DNA of 64,000 bases from Ypsolopha sequella (Eukaryota > Arthropoda > Insecta > Lepidoptera > Ypsolophidae). Below are positions 1 through 12,212 of the stretch, in pieces (position 1 is the stretch's first letter; each line of letters opens with the position of its first letter). The position numbers were made by a program, and so were the translations under genes. The stretch covers positions 1,329,501 through 1,393,500 of the forward strand of contig OW203987.1 in assembly GCA_934047225.1 (NCBI GenBank). The letters are read 5' to 3'. The notes below the pieces were generated by a model. That model saw nothing but the letters and a program-made list of their open reading frames with translations. It was not told where the DNA came from and did not search any database.

Positions 1-958
1 AAATTGCATTTTAATCTCATCTAGGTCCTCTAGCAAAAAATATTAATAAGTTTACTGGAGAAAATTCAATAATGGGTACAGGAGGCAGTAGCTATAGATG
101 AAGTCTCCTTCTGTTACTCTTTGACTAGAGGAACTTACTCACTGAGTGTGTTAAAAAGATAATGAAAATTGTAAATTAAAACCTTGGTACTCAGATTCAG
201 AACAAAGGCGACCACAGTCTTCAAAAAACGAGATACAGATAATTGAAATGATTGGTAATACTTATAGATAAAGAGCAAAAAATGTGTCAATTGTTGGTTC
301 ATTCAAGTGGAAGCAGTTACAGAGGAATCTGTGTCAAGAGAGACTCAAGGGCACTCTCCACTCCGCTGTGAAGAGAGATCCTGATCTTGTGTTTCAATTC
401 AGTTATGTGGGGAATACACAGATATCAACTTTTTTTTTTTTTCAGAATTTGAAAGTTATTTTACAAGTGTCTGTAAAAGCTAAGAGTATTGAAATGAAAG
501 CGTGTTCAACAAATTATAATAATTCATTCAATATTTAGTTTTGAGTATCGCTGTTTTCAAGTTATATAGCCTCTTTTAGCTATAATGGCGTCCGCTTGTT
601 CTTTTCATTCGCATATTGGGATAAGAACGAGTTCGGTTTGTTGCACGGGACGATTGTCGTGAAGCTGGCTCTACTACCGCCGCTGCGTGTACACTACGCG
701 CTCTTTGTAACACAGGTAACACAACACAATGCCGAGGTCGTCACTTCATTTATTTTTACGTTTCCCACTATCTTTATCTGCGTTGTTATGAATTACTATA
801 TTAATTTGCGTATATTGTGTTATCCAGTTAGCCTGTACTATTTAGTAGCTAGTGATTTGTTTCCCGTTGACATGCAATCAGTCAGACCCTTTCAACTCTG
901 ATGGTCAACAAACAAATGTCACCGAAGTTGGGCCAACACGGTACCAGTGGGTCCAAGG
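1..958. other. Intergenic, no feature recognised
   Basis: AT-rich sequence with scattered short open frames and a poly-T run near 430-441. No protein family, splice-linked exon or inverted repeat was recognised. The last eight bases (951-958, GTCCAAGG) are the left target duplication of the next element. Confidence 0.5.
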
Positions 959-1430
959 TAGGGAATGCAATCTTGCATCTAAATGTCAGTCTCGGTATTT
1001 GCAAGATTAAAAAAAAACAATCTTGCAAGATCTCGGTATTAGTCGGTATTAGGTAGGAAAATTTATTTGGTGTGAACAGTAGAGTAGAGTATATGATTTT
1101 ATTTGAAGATTGCGTGTTTTCACTTTATTTAGCCGCAGACAAAGTTCTTTCTAATAATGTTTGTAGTCATCAATTTCAACAAAATGATGTTGATGATTTT
1201 ATGATGCAAAATGCAGTTATTGTCTTCTCGACCCAGCAAATCCAAAGCTTTATCTTTTTTTTTAAAGTAATTCTAGTGCCGTCAATGCCCTGCATCTGTA
1301 ATACACGCTGCCGCTTGATCTCGCAAATCTTGCGAGATCTCGCACTGATAAAGATGCTTGATTGATCTTGCAATATATGTGCGAGATCTCGGTATTTCGA
1401 GATCTCGGTATACCGAGATTGCATTCCCTA
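959..1430. mobile_element. Non-autonomous hAT-like element (MITE), 472 bp
   Basis: The element begins TAGGGAATGCAATCT and ends with the exact reverse complement, a 15-bp terminal inverted repeat. It is flanked on both sides by the 8-bp direct repeat GTCCAAGG (951-958 and 1431-1438). An 8-bp target duplication with TAGGG-type ends is the hallmark of the hAT superfamily. The interior has no transposase but repeats the motif ATCTCGGTAT several times near both ends, which could be sub-terminal transposase binding sites (inference). Confidence 0.85.
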
Positions 1431-1438
1431 GTCCAAGG

Positions 1439-3304
1439 GTCTATTCTAAACTAAATTCTCTAATATAATACAGTGCTTTTAAATTCATGGGTTGATGAGA
1501 TCAGTCATAAACCGGCTACACACTGGGTAGAACCCATCGAGCTATGTATTAACATAATTTACCGATCTCACAATCACTCTCGAAAACTCGAAAGTAACTC
1601 AACGACTTGAGGGCTCAAATGAGTTCCTAATTAAAGTCATACAGTTGCATGCAACCATGTGGTAACGTAACGTTCGGTCGGAGCCACGCTGGTGGCTCAC
1701 TTGAGTGCGGCGTTGTTCTCGACTCCCACTAACACGTACACAATAGAGTGTGACGTCACGCGGGCACAATGCCGTGTTTTGCATACAGTTTACTCAAGTG
1801 TCCGCGAACAATCCGGCCGAGTGAAGCGCGGACGGGCAGGCTGCAGTCAACATCGATTATGGACACTGTCGCTAGTGAATACATTGAATATCGAAAAACA
1901 TTAATGGCCTGTGTGGCCTAGGGGGTCGACTTACTAATCTTGGAGGGTCACAATTTGTGTCCGTTCTACGCGCTTCGCAAATCGCGTTGGTCTTAGTTAC
2001 TATATAGTAAAGAGGGTTTGCAGGAGATTACAGTGCTCCCATACAAATCTATAGCCGAGCGACCGGACGTACCACGTGACCTTATTGCTTGTATAGAAAG
2101 TGTAAGGAAATACGAACTTTGCCGAACAGTGGCGAAGATTTTGTATGCGCATTTTTGGGAGCACTGTACTTTTGGGTCCCCGTTTGGGTGGTGGCAAAAA
2201 GCCACAGAACCTGACTTGATGTACCTGTCTCCCTCGAAGCACAATAAAAGTATCTAGCCCTACTAAATAAATAATATCATCAAATAATACTGTAACGTCA
2301 TAACGTAAGTATCTGTCGATAACATTACCGCAGTAACCGTGACAACATTGTTAAAGATCGAGGCAATGCCAAAAAGATAGACGATTATTTTGATAGCATT
2401 TATTTGGCTGCTTTGGACTACTGTTTTCCGATTCGTTATCATTTCAATAAAAACTATAAGTTTTCAAATACGTCATAGTAAATTCAGTTAACGGTAGAAT
2501 ATCTCAAATAAATAAGCAATGAGGCGGAATGCCGGTCGCTGTTGGCTACGTTTCCGGGAAAAACTAATGAAATAACAATATCTTTAAACCGATAGCTTTT
2601 TTTATGGTTTTCGCTTGAAACGCAATGTAGGAAGTATCGTTAAATAACTAGAACAGAGTTACATCGAGGAAGAGCGTTACGATAAGTTTATAAACTCCTT
2701 GGTTCTGGTTACTAGTTTAATTTAGAGGGTTACTCATTGCGCAGGGAATCCCAAAGTTATTTCAGAATACACTGAGTTCTGACAGTTATCGCCTCTGGCT
2801 CATAAAGTAAATAATATACAGCTTCACTGGCGCTTTTCCTTCACAATAGGTTTGCTCCCATACTCATTTATTTATAGTATGGCTGTTTTGATTTTTGAGA
2901 GACGTTGAGTCGGGTACTGTGCTTGTTATTGCTACCTCCCTGGGCACTGTGCAGTGTGCACTCAGGGATGCCCTCCACAGTGCAGTAAACGGGTCCAATG
3001 ATCTAAATGTTTCCCGCGGACGTGACGCAACTTGTGCCGCAACGGGATTCAAGCACTGAGCCACGGAGGCGGAAGAGACAATGACATCCTCAAACAATCT
3101 TAAGGCCCTTAATACCGCCAAATGGGTACATTCTAAAGCCTACTCCTCTTTTATGGCCAAACCAAAAATATTGAAAAAATGTATTATGGATTATCAACTC
3201 TAGGACAACATATGCAACATTTTTCTTTTTCGTACCACCAAAACTTCTATATGAAAAATTGTTTCAACTGAATGTTGTTTTTTGGCTTGAATTTCCTACT
3301 GCTC
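1439..3304. other. Intergenic, possible SINE remnants
   Basis: No gene recognised. A short stretch near 1902-1930 (ggcctgtgtggcctaggg) and, on the minus strand, one near 3050-3080 (cctccgtggctcagtgctt) resemble the tRNA-like heads of insect SINEs. Neither has a complete body that I can delimit, so they are only noted. Confidence 0.3.
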
Positions 3305-3483
3305 CTAAGCAGCGGGTCTACCGCGTAATTCTCATTTTCATCAACATCAACTTGAGATTGAAATTTGACGTGCGTGCGACGACGCCCGCCTAACATGCCA
3401 TCTCTTTTGCACGCGTTGAATTTCGCATGCATTTGCTTGAAGTTGATACAAATGAGAATTACGCGGTGGAGCCCCAGCTTAGG
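3305..3483. mobile_element. Palindromic MITE, about 180 bp
   Basis: The two ends are imperfect inverted repeats of roughly 35 bp. The left contains ctaccgcgtaattctcatt and the right contains aatgagaattacgcggtgg; the outer ends are ctaagcagc and gcttag. The short interior has no coding capacity. I could not fix a target duplication, so the superfamily is unassigned. Confidence 0.6.
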
Positions 3484-4125
3484 TGATTTAATTCATTTAT
3501 GCTTTGATAAATAGATAAACTTGATAGCTATAAATATAACATAGAATTATTCAATCGAACAATGACGCCCCTGTGAAAAGTATTATTTTCTCCTATTTTG
3601 CCCTTTCAAGGACGCAGCGAGCGTCGTAACAGCCACCACGCACTGTGCACTGTGTCGTTTCCGTCGATATTCATACAGACAAACATGGAGCTGCTAATTT
3701 GGCGACGGTAATCGCCTTAAACAAGTTAAAGTAGAATACTAGTGAATAGTCTAGCTACCTAAAGCTTATACTTGCTGCAGTAATTTAACAGTAACATAGC
3801 GCTGCACTAGTTACTGGAGCATACGTCATACATTGAAGCACTTCAATGACGTCATGCCATCGAATCTAATTTTCCGATAAGTGTTATTGTGTCGGTCGGT
3901 AGTCGGGCGCGTCTCGCACACGAGCAGGCGACCTTCGTCCTTATCGACGATACTCTACCTACCAATAAGCTGTGCTATTGAATTTAGTAACGGATATTTG
4001 GCTTCTAGAAACTTCTTTGCATTTGCACGAAATTACCTTTTTGGCTTTGAATTCGGATTGCGATGTTCGTTTCGGATACATCGTGCTAGTACCAGATACA
4101 TCATGCTAGTAGCAGAACTGATATA
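3484..4125. other. Intergenic, no feature recognised
   Basis: Unique-looking AT-rich DNA with no family match. A short local duplication (ctagtaccagatacatcatg) lies just before the next element. Confidence 0.4.
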
Positions 4126-4739
4126 CAGTGTGTCCCTCGTACAAGTGCACATCCGAAAGTGGGTGAAACTAGATCTAAATATATCGACAAAAACAAACAG
4201 AAAAAACATTTTTTGAATTTTTTTTTTATCTTGAAAAAATACTCCACCTGGGTATCTTTGTATGGGACGCAAGCGCAGTGCCTTTGGTTAACCGCTCGTA
4301 GAAAATATTGTATTTATGATAGAACGTTGTATTTTTTTTGTTAGAAAGATAATGGAATAGGCAATGATAAATAAGAATAAAAGTATAGTGAAATGGAGAC
4401 ATTATTTTGAAAAAATTGACCATTACTGAAAAAAAAGACGGAAAAATTAAAGAAATAATCTTTTAGGATATTATTTTTATGGTAATGGTAGTTGATTATG
4501 TTTTGTTTTTAATTTGGTATGCAAAGTCTATTCTGAAGGATTATAACAGTTTTATACTCGCGATATATCAAAAGTTATGGCATATTTTATACATAGTCTC
4601 CATAGTAGGCAAAAAAAAATTTAAAACGTAAATTTATAAAACAAAGATTTTCTAAGAAACAAAAAAACTTTTTTTTGTCGATAAAATAAGGTCTAGTTTC
4701 ACCCCTTTTCGGATGTGCACTTGTACGAGGGACACACTG
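4126..4739. mobile_element. TA-flanked non-autonomous DNA transposon (Tc1/mariner-like), 614 bp
   Basis: The ends are inverted repeats of about 50 bp starting CAGTGTGTCCCTCGTAC at the left, with the complement ending CACACTG at the right. A TA dinucleotide sits immediately outside each end (4124-4125 and 4740-4741). A TA target duplication is usual for Tc1/mariner elements. The interior is very AT-rich with homopolymer runs and no transposase frame. The superfamily assignment rests only on the TA flanks and is therefore tentative. Confidence 0.65.
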
Positions 4740-4741
4740 TA

Positions 4742-6322
4742 TATAAATATAGTATGATGGTGGTCGTAAAATTGTTTTCAGTTAATGAATGAGTAATTTA
4801 TTTATATACAATATACATAGGTACATCGTATACAATTATTACACGGCAATTTTAATCAAACAAATCGAACTAATTAGATTAAAGACGGAAGAACCAATAC
4901 ATAATTGTATTTTGGACTTACTTACATTAAATAAAATAAAACACGTACACCTACATGAACTACGCATGAGATACACAACACATGCGTAACTCGTCAATTA
5001 CATGAAACTTTGTAAGATCATAAAAATATATTTTTCAATGCAAGTGCTCGTAAAGGCCCACTTTTTATGCATCAAAACCGAACAGAAAGTCGATTATTTT
5101 GCCCTAGGGCTTTATTTTTTTTTTTTTATTTATTTACGAGAATTTGGCTAACCTGCAACCTTTCCTGTGTACCATAAATGTTATACTTTTTTTTTTCACT
5201 GTTTAACGGCTCTGGATAGTCTTTTTGAGCCAATCATTGTAACAATGTAAAATTGTAACAATGTAACTTTCAACTTTAATAATTAAATTGTTTTCTTTGA
5301 TTATATTTGTTTTATTTCCTCACACTATGCATTGAAAAACGTAGTATGATACACGGGCGTAAGAGCAATAAATTACTCGGTTACGTTTAAACGTCCTCGT
5401 AATTTATTCCTTTTCGTCCTTGTAGCATAAACTACTATTTCCTATTATCTACATCGTTTTAGCAAAGAGATGTAGAAAGTATATAAAGATAAACAACTGC
5501 AATAGGGACAATCAGACCAAAATTTCATAAAATAACAAAATTAAAAGATTATCTCTTTGTCCTCCTGTCATACTAATATAACAAAAATCATAGTAATAAA
5601 AAGATGCTTTGCTTGAGCTCACTGTCTGCCTACACTTCTTTCTGTGCAACCTTACCCGTACCATCAATGTCCCTATCTTTGTTTATGCCTTATTTATTAT
5701 TCAATGTGTTACTTTATCTGCCAGGGTCTATCTGCCTACTAGCTCGGAGCCTCAAGGAGAAATTAGCATCCTCCTTACAGAGGAAAACCGTAAATCAGCG
5801 TCGCGTCGTGTCGGTGCATTGTACTGTACCGTACACGTGAACCGGAACTGACATGCGTGGTGCGCGCGCGCACGGCGAGAGGACGCGCCGTGACCTCCGA
5901 CCGCACCACACCACAAGCCACAAGGAATACTGCACTCTAATACTGACACGTAACACTACAAATGCTCTCTATTGGATCTTCTACGATTGGTCGATTGCCA
6001 TACTGAGATGCGCGGAGTGTCATTGTTAACGGAGCTATAGTTCTCAATCAACGTATACTTCCGGGTGATGCTTGATCACTTGATCAGATCGATAGAATTT
6101 GTGTACACGTGCATTTATAATATTATAAATTATCAATTTATTGATCTATCTACAATAATTAGAAGGTCAGCTTATTGTCTAAGCTCGATATCTATTGCTA
6201 TCGCTTTCAAGGATGTCGTGATTGGCGAAAAATTATGTGGCATGTAATTGGCGAAAAATTATGTGTATATAGCCAATCACGAGGCCTATGCCCCCATAGC
6301 GATGGATGTTGAAGTTAGACAA
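4742..6322. other. Intergenic, no gene recognised
   Basis: AT-rich DNA. A GC-richer patch lies at about 5810-5930 without coding signature. A short direct repeat (attggcgaaaaattatgtg) occurs twice between about 6221 and 6264. Nothing else stands out. Confidence 0.4.
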
Positions 6323-6462
6323 TAGTATCGATTCATTTGAGAGGACTAAACTTAATTTAAGTGTTCTGTCTTTTTCCTTCTGTATCGAAAAGACAAGGAC
6401 AGAATGCGTAAATTAAGTTTAGTCCTGTCAAACACGTAACACCGAATCGATGTAAATAAGTC
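6323..6462. mobile_element. Hairpin MITE family A, copy 1
   Basis: The inverted halves pair aggactaaacttaattta with its complement at the other side, around a core with gaaaagacaaggacag. A second diverged copy with the same layout lies at 15631-15765. That repetition shows a mobile family and not a chance hairpin. There is no coding capacity. Confidence 0.6.
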
Positions 6463-7184
6463 TCAAACCGTGTCACATTTTTTGCCATATTTAGGAAGAG
6501 TTGTACCGCGACTGTCTCATGTTACGATCCACTGGCCATATTCTACAAATTTCTTGCACTCCCACAGTATCGCTACTTTAATTTTATGGCTTGTTTCGAT
6601 CGATCAAAGAGATTTGATGTTGGCCTGATCTGAACCTAGTTGCAGAAGAAAAACTACGCTACGGAAAAAAAATCGACACTTTTAGAACTTGCATATCTAC
6701 TTCACTAAAGAAAGTATTATTTTGATAAAAATAGTATATTATTTTTGGAATCTTTTTCTAGGGATCTGTTAAACAGAAACGCGATTGGAGAAATTCGGCT
6801 CGATAAAAATATCTATTGAAATGTGGTCTTTTTCAACACCATTTCTCCTGGTTTGACAATTTGCAATGACATATGGACTACGATTATATTTTATTAGATG
6901 GATTTTAACAGTATCTAGGACCTGGTTAAACGAAATTTTGATAGCAACTTGATTACATTTTATATAAATTAAAAAACCGACCGACATTTTGCTACTTTTC
7001 CTCGAATCCGTCCCTCTCGCATTGAGGGTTTTTTTGAAATATAGAATAACAGGGACGCTAAAACATTTACATATCGCCTTAATTAGAACATCTCGCGATG
7101 TTAACGTTCCTGGAGAGAGAACCAATATACACGCGTGCAGTTATCACTAGGTTAGTATTTAATATGTAAGTAGGTACGTTATTT
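6463..7184. other. Intergenic, no feature recognised
   Basis: No recognisable gene or repeat. Open frames here lack family features. Confidence 0.35.
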
Positions 7185-7639
7185 AGATAACTGGCAGGCA
7201 CAATAGTGTCGCTATCTACAAGAGCATCTAGGAGGTAGGTAGATAACTGGCAGGCACAATAGTGTCGCTATCTACAAGAGCATCTAGGAGGTAGGTAGAT
7301 AACTGGCAGGCACAATAGTGTCGCTATCTACAAGAGCATCTAGGAGGTAGGTAGATAACTGGCAGGCACAATAGTGTCGCTATCTACAAGAGCATCTAGG
7401 AGGTAGGTAGATAACTGGCAGGCACAATAGTGTCGCTATCTACAAGAGCATCTAGGAGGTAGGTAGATAACTGGCAGGCACAATAGTGTCGCTATCTACA
7501 AGAGCATCTAGGAGGTAGGTAGATAACTGGCAGGCACAATAGTGTCGCTATCTACAAGAGCATCTAGGAGGTAGGTAGATAACTGGCAGGCACAATAGTG
7601 TCGCTATCTACAAGAGCATCTAGGAGGTAGGTAGATAAC
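7185..7639. repeat. Minisatellite, 56-bp unit, about 8 copies
   Basis: A head-to-tail array of a 56-bp unit starting agataactggcaggcacaa and containing gtcgctatctacaagagc. Copies are virtually identical, so expansion or homogenisation is recent. Each unit carries a short inverted pair (ctatctac / gtagataa). There are no spacers between units, so this is not a CRISPR array. Confidence 0.95.
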
Positions 7640-8248
7640 CTGCAGTATCAACAAGATAGCTTCAGGTAATGTTCAACGACAATAGTGCAAATGATCACCC
7701 GAGCGATGGTCAATTATCAACATTTTAACACTTATACGGTTCCAGATAAGATCCAATATCGATAAGTGAGGTATGCCTCAGGCTCATTACGAGGCGCATT
7801 GTTATTTTAATTTGCAACGATACAATAGCGTCTGGCTGTTGATGTTTCTTTGGTTCAATAAATGACTGCACTTTTATGATTTTACGTTAACTGCAAGCTT
7901 TTCGCGAAAATTAATTAAGTTTCGACTGCAGTGCGCTGCTGGTTCAACAAATTTTAATTCTCAAATGCAATGGTTTCTGAAAGATCGATTAAAATTGGAA
8001 AAAATGAGCCTTCTACTAGAGAGGGTCCTATTAGCACAAGTGGTCAATCCATATACTGCGACTACGACCAAAATATTAAATTCCACCTGCCATCACGTTA
8101 AACTTTTTTTAACCTTGGCAACACTGAAATGTAAAGTTGCCTGCAGTTCAAACTACTTTGTTGCACGATTTTTAGACCTCCAGCAGAATGATATAAATTG
8201 CTAAGGGGTAGATACAGTTTGTCGATTGCTACATCAACAGAATGAAAG
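7640..8248. other. Intergenic, no feature recognised
   Basis: No gene or repeat family recognised. Confidence 0.35.
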
Positions 8249-8349
8249 TATGTACTATCGAGGAAAAATTTGCAGACCCACTTTTCGCGCGTATTGCAAT
8301 GGAATAAGAGCGAAAAGTGGGTCAGCGGCAATTTCTTCGATGGTACGTA
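8249..8349. repeat. Inverted-repeat hairpin, about 100 bp
   Basis: The left arm contains gacccacttttcgcgc and the right arm contains gagcgaaaagtgggtc, with outer bases actatcgagg / cttcgatggt also partly complementary. The loop is very short. It is probably a MITE or one end of one; no target duplication was found. Confidence 0.6.
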
Positions 8350-8673
8350 TTATTGGTATGGTTTTGTAATTTTCAAGACATCCATTCTCGTAGTACAATG
8401 TACAATTGCGAGACATTCTCCACCCTTACCCGTTCCTCTCCTAACTCTCGCGAGGGACGAGTACCTATCGTTGGGGAAAGTACTGCAGGCCCTGTTATTG
8501 CTCTTATAGTCTTTATACTCAACTGTAATACTTGTAGAAGGCGAGTGAAGGAGACTAGTTCTCACCACCTAGGGAATCCTGTGGGGACTAGAGGTCCATT
8601 ATTATTATTTTTATTATAAGTGACTTACTATAATACACAGAGCTAGATTTACCTATAGTGCAGGGTGTGCAGC

Positions 8674-9121
8674 TAGGGTTGCCAACTTTTTTTAGAAGAA
8701 ATAAAGTATATCTGATTTCAGGGAAGGTAAATAAAAAGTACGGTCCTTTAGAAAAAAGTATTCTTTATTCAAGGAAGTTCAAAGATTTTTTGAAAAAAAT
8801 GTCACGGTAGCTGCGGGCGGTAGGAACTAGGAAGGCCAGACTACATACGAACATCCTCAAATCTTTTTGTGAAACTGTATTTTTTGTGCTATTTGCATAA
8901 AAACAAACGCACAACATAAAAATATCATCCACAATGAAGGGAGTCATACATTTTCCCTTAGATTTCTTTACGACTCTGTTTTTGTTTTCAGTTTACGTCT
9001 AATTTTATGTAAAGATTGAAATAAAGTATTTTCACGTACTTTATTGGTATTCAAAAGTATAAAGTACAGGGACCCAAAATAACGTAAGATACTTTATTTT
9101 AAATTACGGTTGGCAACCCTA
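8674..9121. mobile_element. Non-autonomous hAT-like element, 448 bp
   Basis: The termini are TAGGGTTGCCAAC and its complement, inside a perfect 8-bp direct repeat TGTGCAGC (8666-8673 and 9122-9129). This is again the hAT signature. The interior contains repeated AAAGTA / TACTTTAT motifs near both ends and no transposase. It is a different family from the element at 959-1430, as the terminal sequences differ. Confidence 0.85.
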
Positions 9122-9129
9122 TGTGCAGC

Positions 9130-9527
9130 GCACACAGGCGCATGATCTTAGAGGGCGCCGAGCGTCGCTCGCGACACCTGCAAAGAGCATGCGTCGCTCG
9201 CGGCGCCCTCAGACCCTGCGCCCGTATTATGGCAGACGCAGGGCGCGGTAGCAAAGCAAGGCGCGCCACGAGCGGCTCCTTTACTCTACAATCTACATGA
9301 TAACTTTTGTTTCAACTTGAAGATCATTTAAGATTATATTGGGGTAGTGTAGCATCGCTCCAAATGGCGCGTTGAGGCACCTATTTTGATTCGTTTGAAA
9401 ACACGTCGACAATCATTGCGAAATCAGCTGTATTAGAATAATATAAAGTTTACATTCAAATTGCCAATTATCAAAGGCGCGTGAACGCGTGCCGCAATTT
9501 GTGTTTTACCGCTACACCGTAGTTTTT
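9130..9527. other. GC-rich repeat-like patch then unique DNA
   Basis: The first about 160 bp (9130-9290) is GC-rich with repeated gcgtcgctcgcg / ggcgcc words in both orientations, resembling a fragment of a GC-rich insect repeat. It has no open frame worth calling. The rest is unremarkable. Confidence 0.35.
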
Positions 9528-10007
9528 AGGGTTCTGTAGTACCTAAAAAGTATTAGCACTGTTTAAAGATAGACTTGAAATTTGGCATAAAATAGTATTA
9601 ATTTGCCCACATAGCAAGGTGTAAAAAAAAATTTTAAACTGTTCAAAATATTTCCAATACAAAAGAGAGAAAAAAATACATATATATCTTAAAAATAAAA
9701 TATGGGTATCAAATTATAGATATTAAAGAGCTGATTGTAAGAACATATACCTTGACTATATTTACTTGGCATCTATTTAGTGAAATCCTCGAAAAACCAC
9801 AAAAAAATGTATATCCCCCCTTTTCTCCAAAACTGGTGGATCGAAAAATATGAAAAAAAAATCATGGTAATATGTGCTTACGTAAATATTACAGGAAAAA
9901 TATAGCAGTTGAGAAATTCACGAAAACAAAATTATAAAACATAATTGTTCATCCACGATACGGAACCCTAAGCACGCGAGTCTAACTCGCACTTGACCGT
10001 TTTTTTG
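9525..10007. repeat. Dispersed lepidopteran repeat ('gggttctgtagtacct' family), copy 1
   Basis: Begins tagggttctgtagtaccta and ends aaccctaagcacgcgagtc followed by actcgcacttgaccg and a T run. Further copies lie at 12213-12979, 16560-16795 (partial) and 50958-51120 (partial). From general knowledge this is one of the commonest interspersed repeats of moths and butterflies. The ends are partly inverted (agggttc / gaaccct), which suggests a DNA-element origin. Confidence 0.7.
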
Positions 10008-10941
10008 TAAATATGTTTTTTTGTATGTTGTATTACGAGTGTACCGTAATGAAATTATTTTTAAAATTACATTTTTTGAAATAACTAAAAAGTTACTTGG
10101 TAGTTCCTTCCTTCCTAAAAAATACTTTTTACTCGTGTACCTATTGATTCCCGGCATCATTTCATATTGCACCATTTGCACCCGAATTTCCGTTCAGTGG
10201 TGAAAATATAACTGTAAGATACATTTTGATCGCGCGCCTACTAGAGGGCGCCAGCGTATTGATAGCACACGGGCGCTACATGCGCTAGAGCCGCCTCTGC
10301 ATATACACCAAGACAGGTACCTATCTTGTTACCTCACTGACGGCACAAAATAACCACTTACAGAATGTTTACTTCGCATAACTAGCGAAAACAGGCGCAC
10401 GCACACATAGAGGCGTACGTACGACGATCTCGGAGATACTCGGGTGAATGTGAATGCCAATATTAAATTCTGCCGAGATCATCATACGTACGCGTCTATG
10501 CACGTATGCGTCTGTTTTCGCTCCGTCGTCGAGTCGGCCTTCTGGTAGTATATATTTAGTGCTGACGGCGAATTATTACGTCTTTCACACAGAACTCACT
10601 CGTTGTCTTGAAAATAATTACATTTTTACGGCTGTAATTAGTAAATAATGAGGAAGCATTCACCTAACGAGGCTGTAAAGTAAGTAATGACTCTTTTGAA
10701 CAAAGATTATTCTGAAATTGAATAAATTGTTACCATTGTGTTGGGGTTCCAGTACAGTGGAAACCACATCAAGCTATACACTTGCAGTACGACATTAGCT
10801 CCTACAGAGAAGAATATAAGATAGGTACAAAGTTCAATGTGTCTTACTTGATGCGGTCTCCACTGTACATACTCAGTACAAGGTCTCTGAGATTATTCTT
10901 TTTGTCGCCATGTTGATGGAGTATTTTTAGATTTCTCATGT
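10008..10941. other. Intergenic, no gene recognised
   Basis: A local inverted similarity occurs at about 10390-10510 (cgcacgcacacatagaggcgtacg against tacgcgtctatgcacg), possibly an old MITE. No other feature. Confidence 0.35.
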
Positions 10942-10945
10942 TTAA

Positions 10946-11374
10946 GGCGCTCTTATCCCAAAATCAGTAATTTCAAAGTCAAATAGAACTTTCAAATATC
11001 GTCTAAAACTTCCAAAAAAAAATACGCAATATAGTTCAAACCTTTATCTAGGTCTTCCACGCATGTGTTACTCGATCAGATAAACTTTGCTCGATAGAAA
11101 TAATTTACGAACACAGCATGTAATAAGACCTTTCAAATCATGCCATTTCCATAATTCCACTCTTTTATTAACGAAACATATCTGGTAATATTGCTCTTTA
11201 AACTTTCTAGGTCGACCACGTAAGTGGGTTTTAATAAACATATCCCTTATTTTTAAACAATTTAAAAACCGATAAAAACAACGTAAAAGTACAAAAGTGT
11301 GGTTATTTTCTTTACTCCTTACACGTAAAGATAAAGAGAAAGACAGAGAGTCACTCTTCTGGGATAAGAGCGCC
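10946..11374. mobile_element. TTAA-flanked MITE (piggyBac-like), copy 1, 429 bp
   Basis: The ends are GGCGCTCTTATCCCA and the matching TGGGATAAGAGCGCC. TTAA lies immediately outside both ends (10942-10945 and 11375-11378), the target used by piggyBac-type elements. The minus-strand open frame of about 109 codons over this element has no family features and is taken as non-coding. A second copy in opposite orientation is at 14003-14421. Confidence 0.8.
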
Positions 11375-11378
11375 TTAA

Positions 11379-12212
11379 CATTATGTGCTGTTGTCACGCA
11401 ATAATAAAATTAATATAAAATGATTATCTCTTATAAGCGTTTTGGTTTGATTGGGGATCTCTCACGGATATTTGGATTTATTAGTATTGCATGCAATCGA
11501 TGTATTCCATAGTACTAACAATTTATACATTACTATGGAAACCATCGACCGCGTTGCGTAGTGTGAAACAGTTACCAAAGCGTTGTACGCCCAGATTTTT
11601 ACAAAGATTCATAGAAAAGGTAAAAACTGATTGTGAAGTCAATAGCTTATTTTCTTTTTATACTTTTTTCTATATAAATATATATAGAAATCAAAATTTT
11701 GGATACTTCTCGTTTGATTTTCAAAAAGTTATTGATGTCATTTTACTGATTAGGTAACGTACTTTCGATATCAGTTTAATATTTTTTGATGTCTGTAATA
11801 GTTACGGAAAAATCACCTGGTCACACTTAACGATTACACCCTGTATATTTCGACCCACTTGGGGTCGTCGTCAGTCGAATATGGAACATATCATAAACAA
11901 AATAGAGTTAACATCAAAATATTTAATTTACCTTTTTGCTCTCATCTGTATTATGAACGCAAACTAAGTGTTCTGTTTCGATTAATTAGAAATAAGCGGG
12001 TTTTTCACGATCTGGCTGCGAAACCGCTCTTAACGATAGTTCCTATTAAATAACGATTAACACACTTCCAATTATATTTCCTTGGAGTAATTAGCAGATA
12101 TCAGAATTAGGTAGTACTTGCGGTATGGATATTCACAGAATTAGAATTCTGACCGTGGTAGTACGTAAACATTGATTCAATTAATTTGACAGATAAAATC
12201 GATAAATTCTAC
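11379..12212. other. Intergenic, no feature recognised
   Basis: No gene or element delimited. Confidence 0.35.

Noticed and set aside
7185..7639. Possible CRISPR array
   Set aside because: Units are contiguous and identical with no variable spacers, in a eukaryotic context.
11068..11397. 109-codon minus-strand frame
   Set aside because: Lies almost wholly in the TTAA-flanked MITE and is not kept open in the second copy as a recognisable protein.
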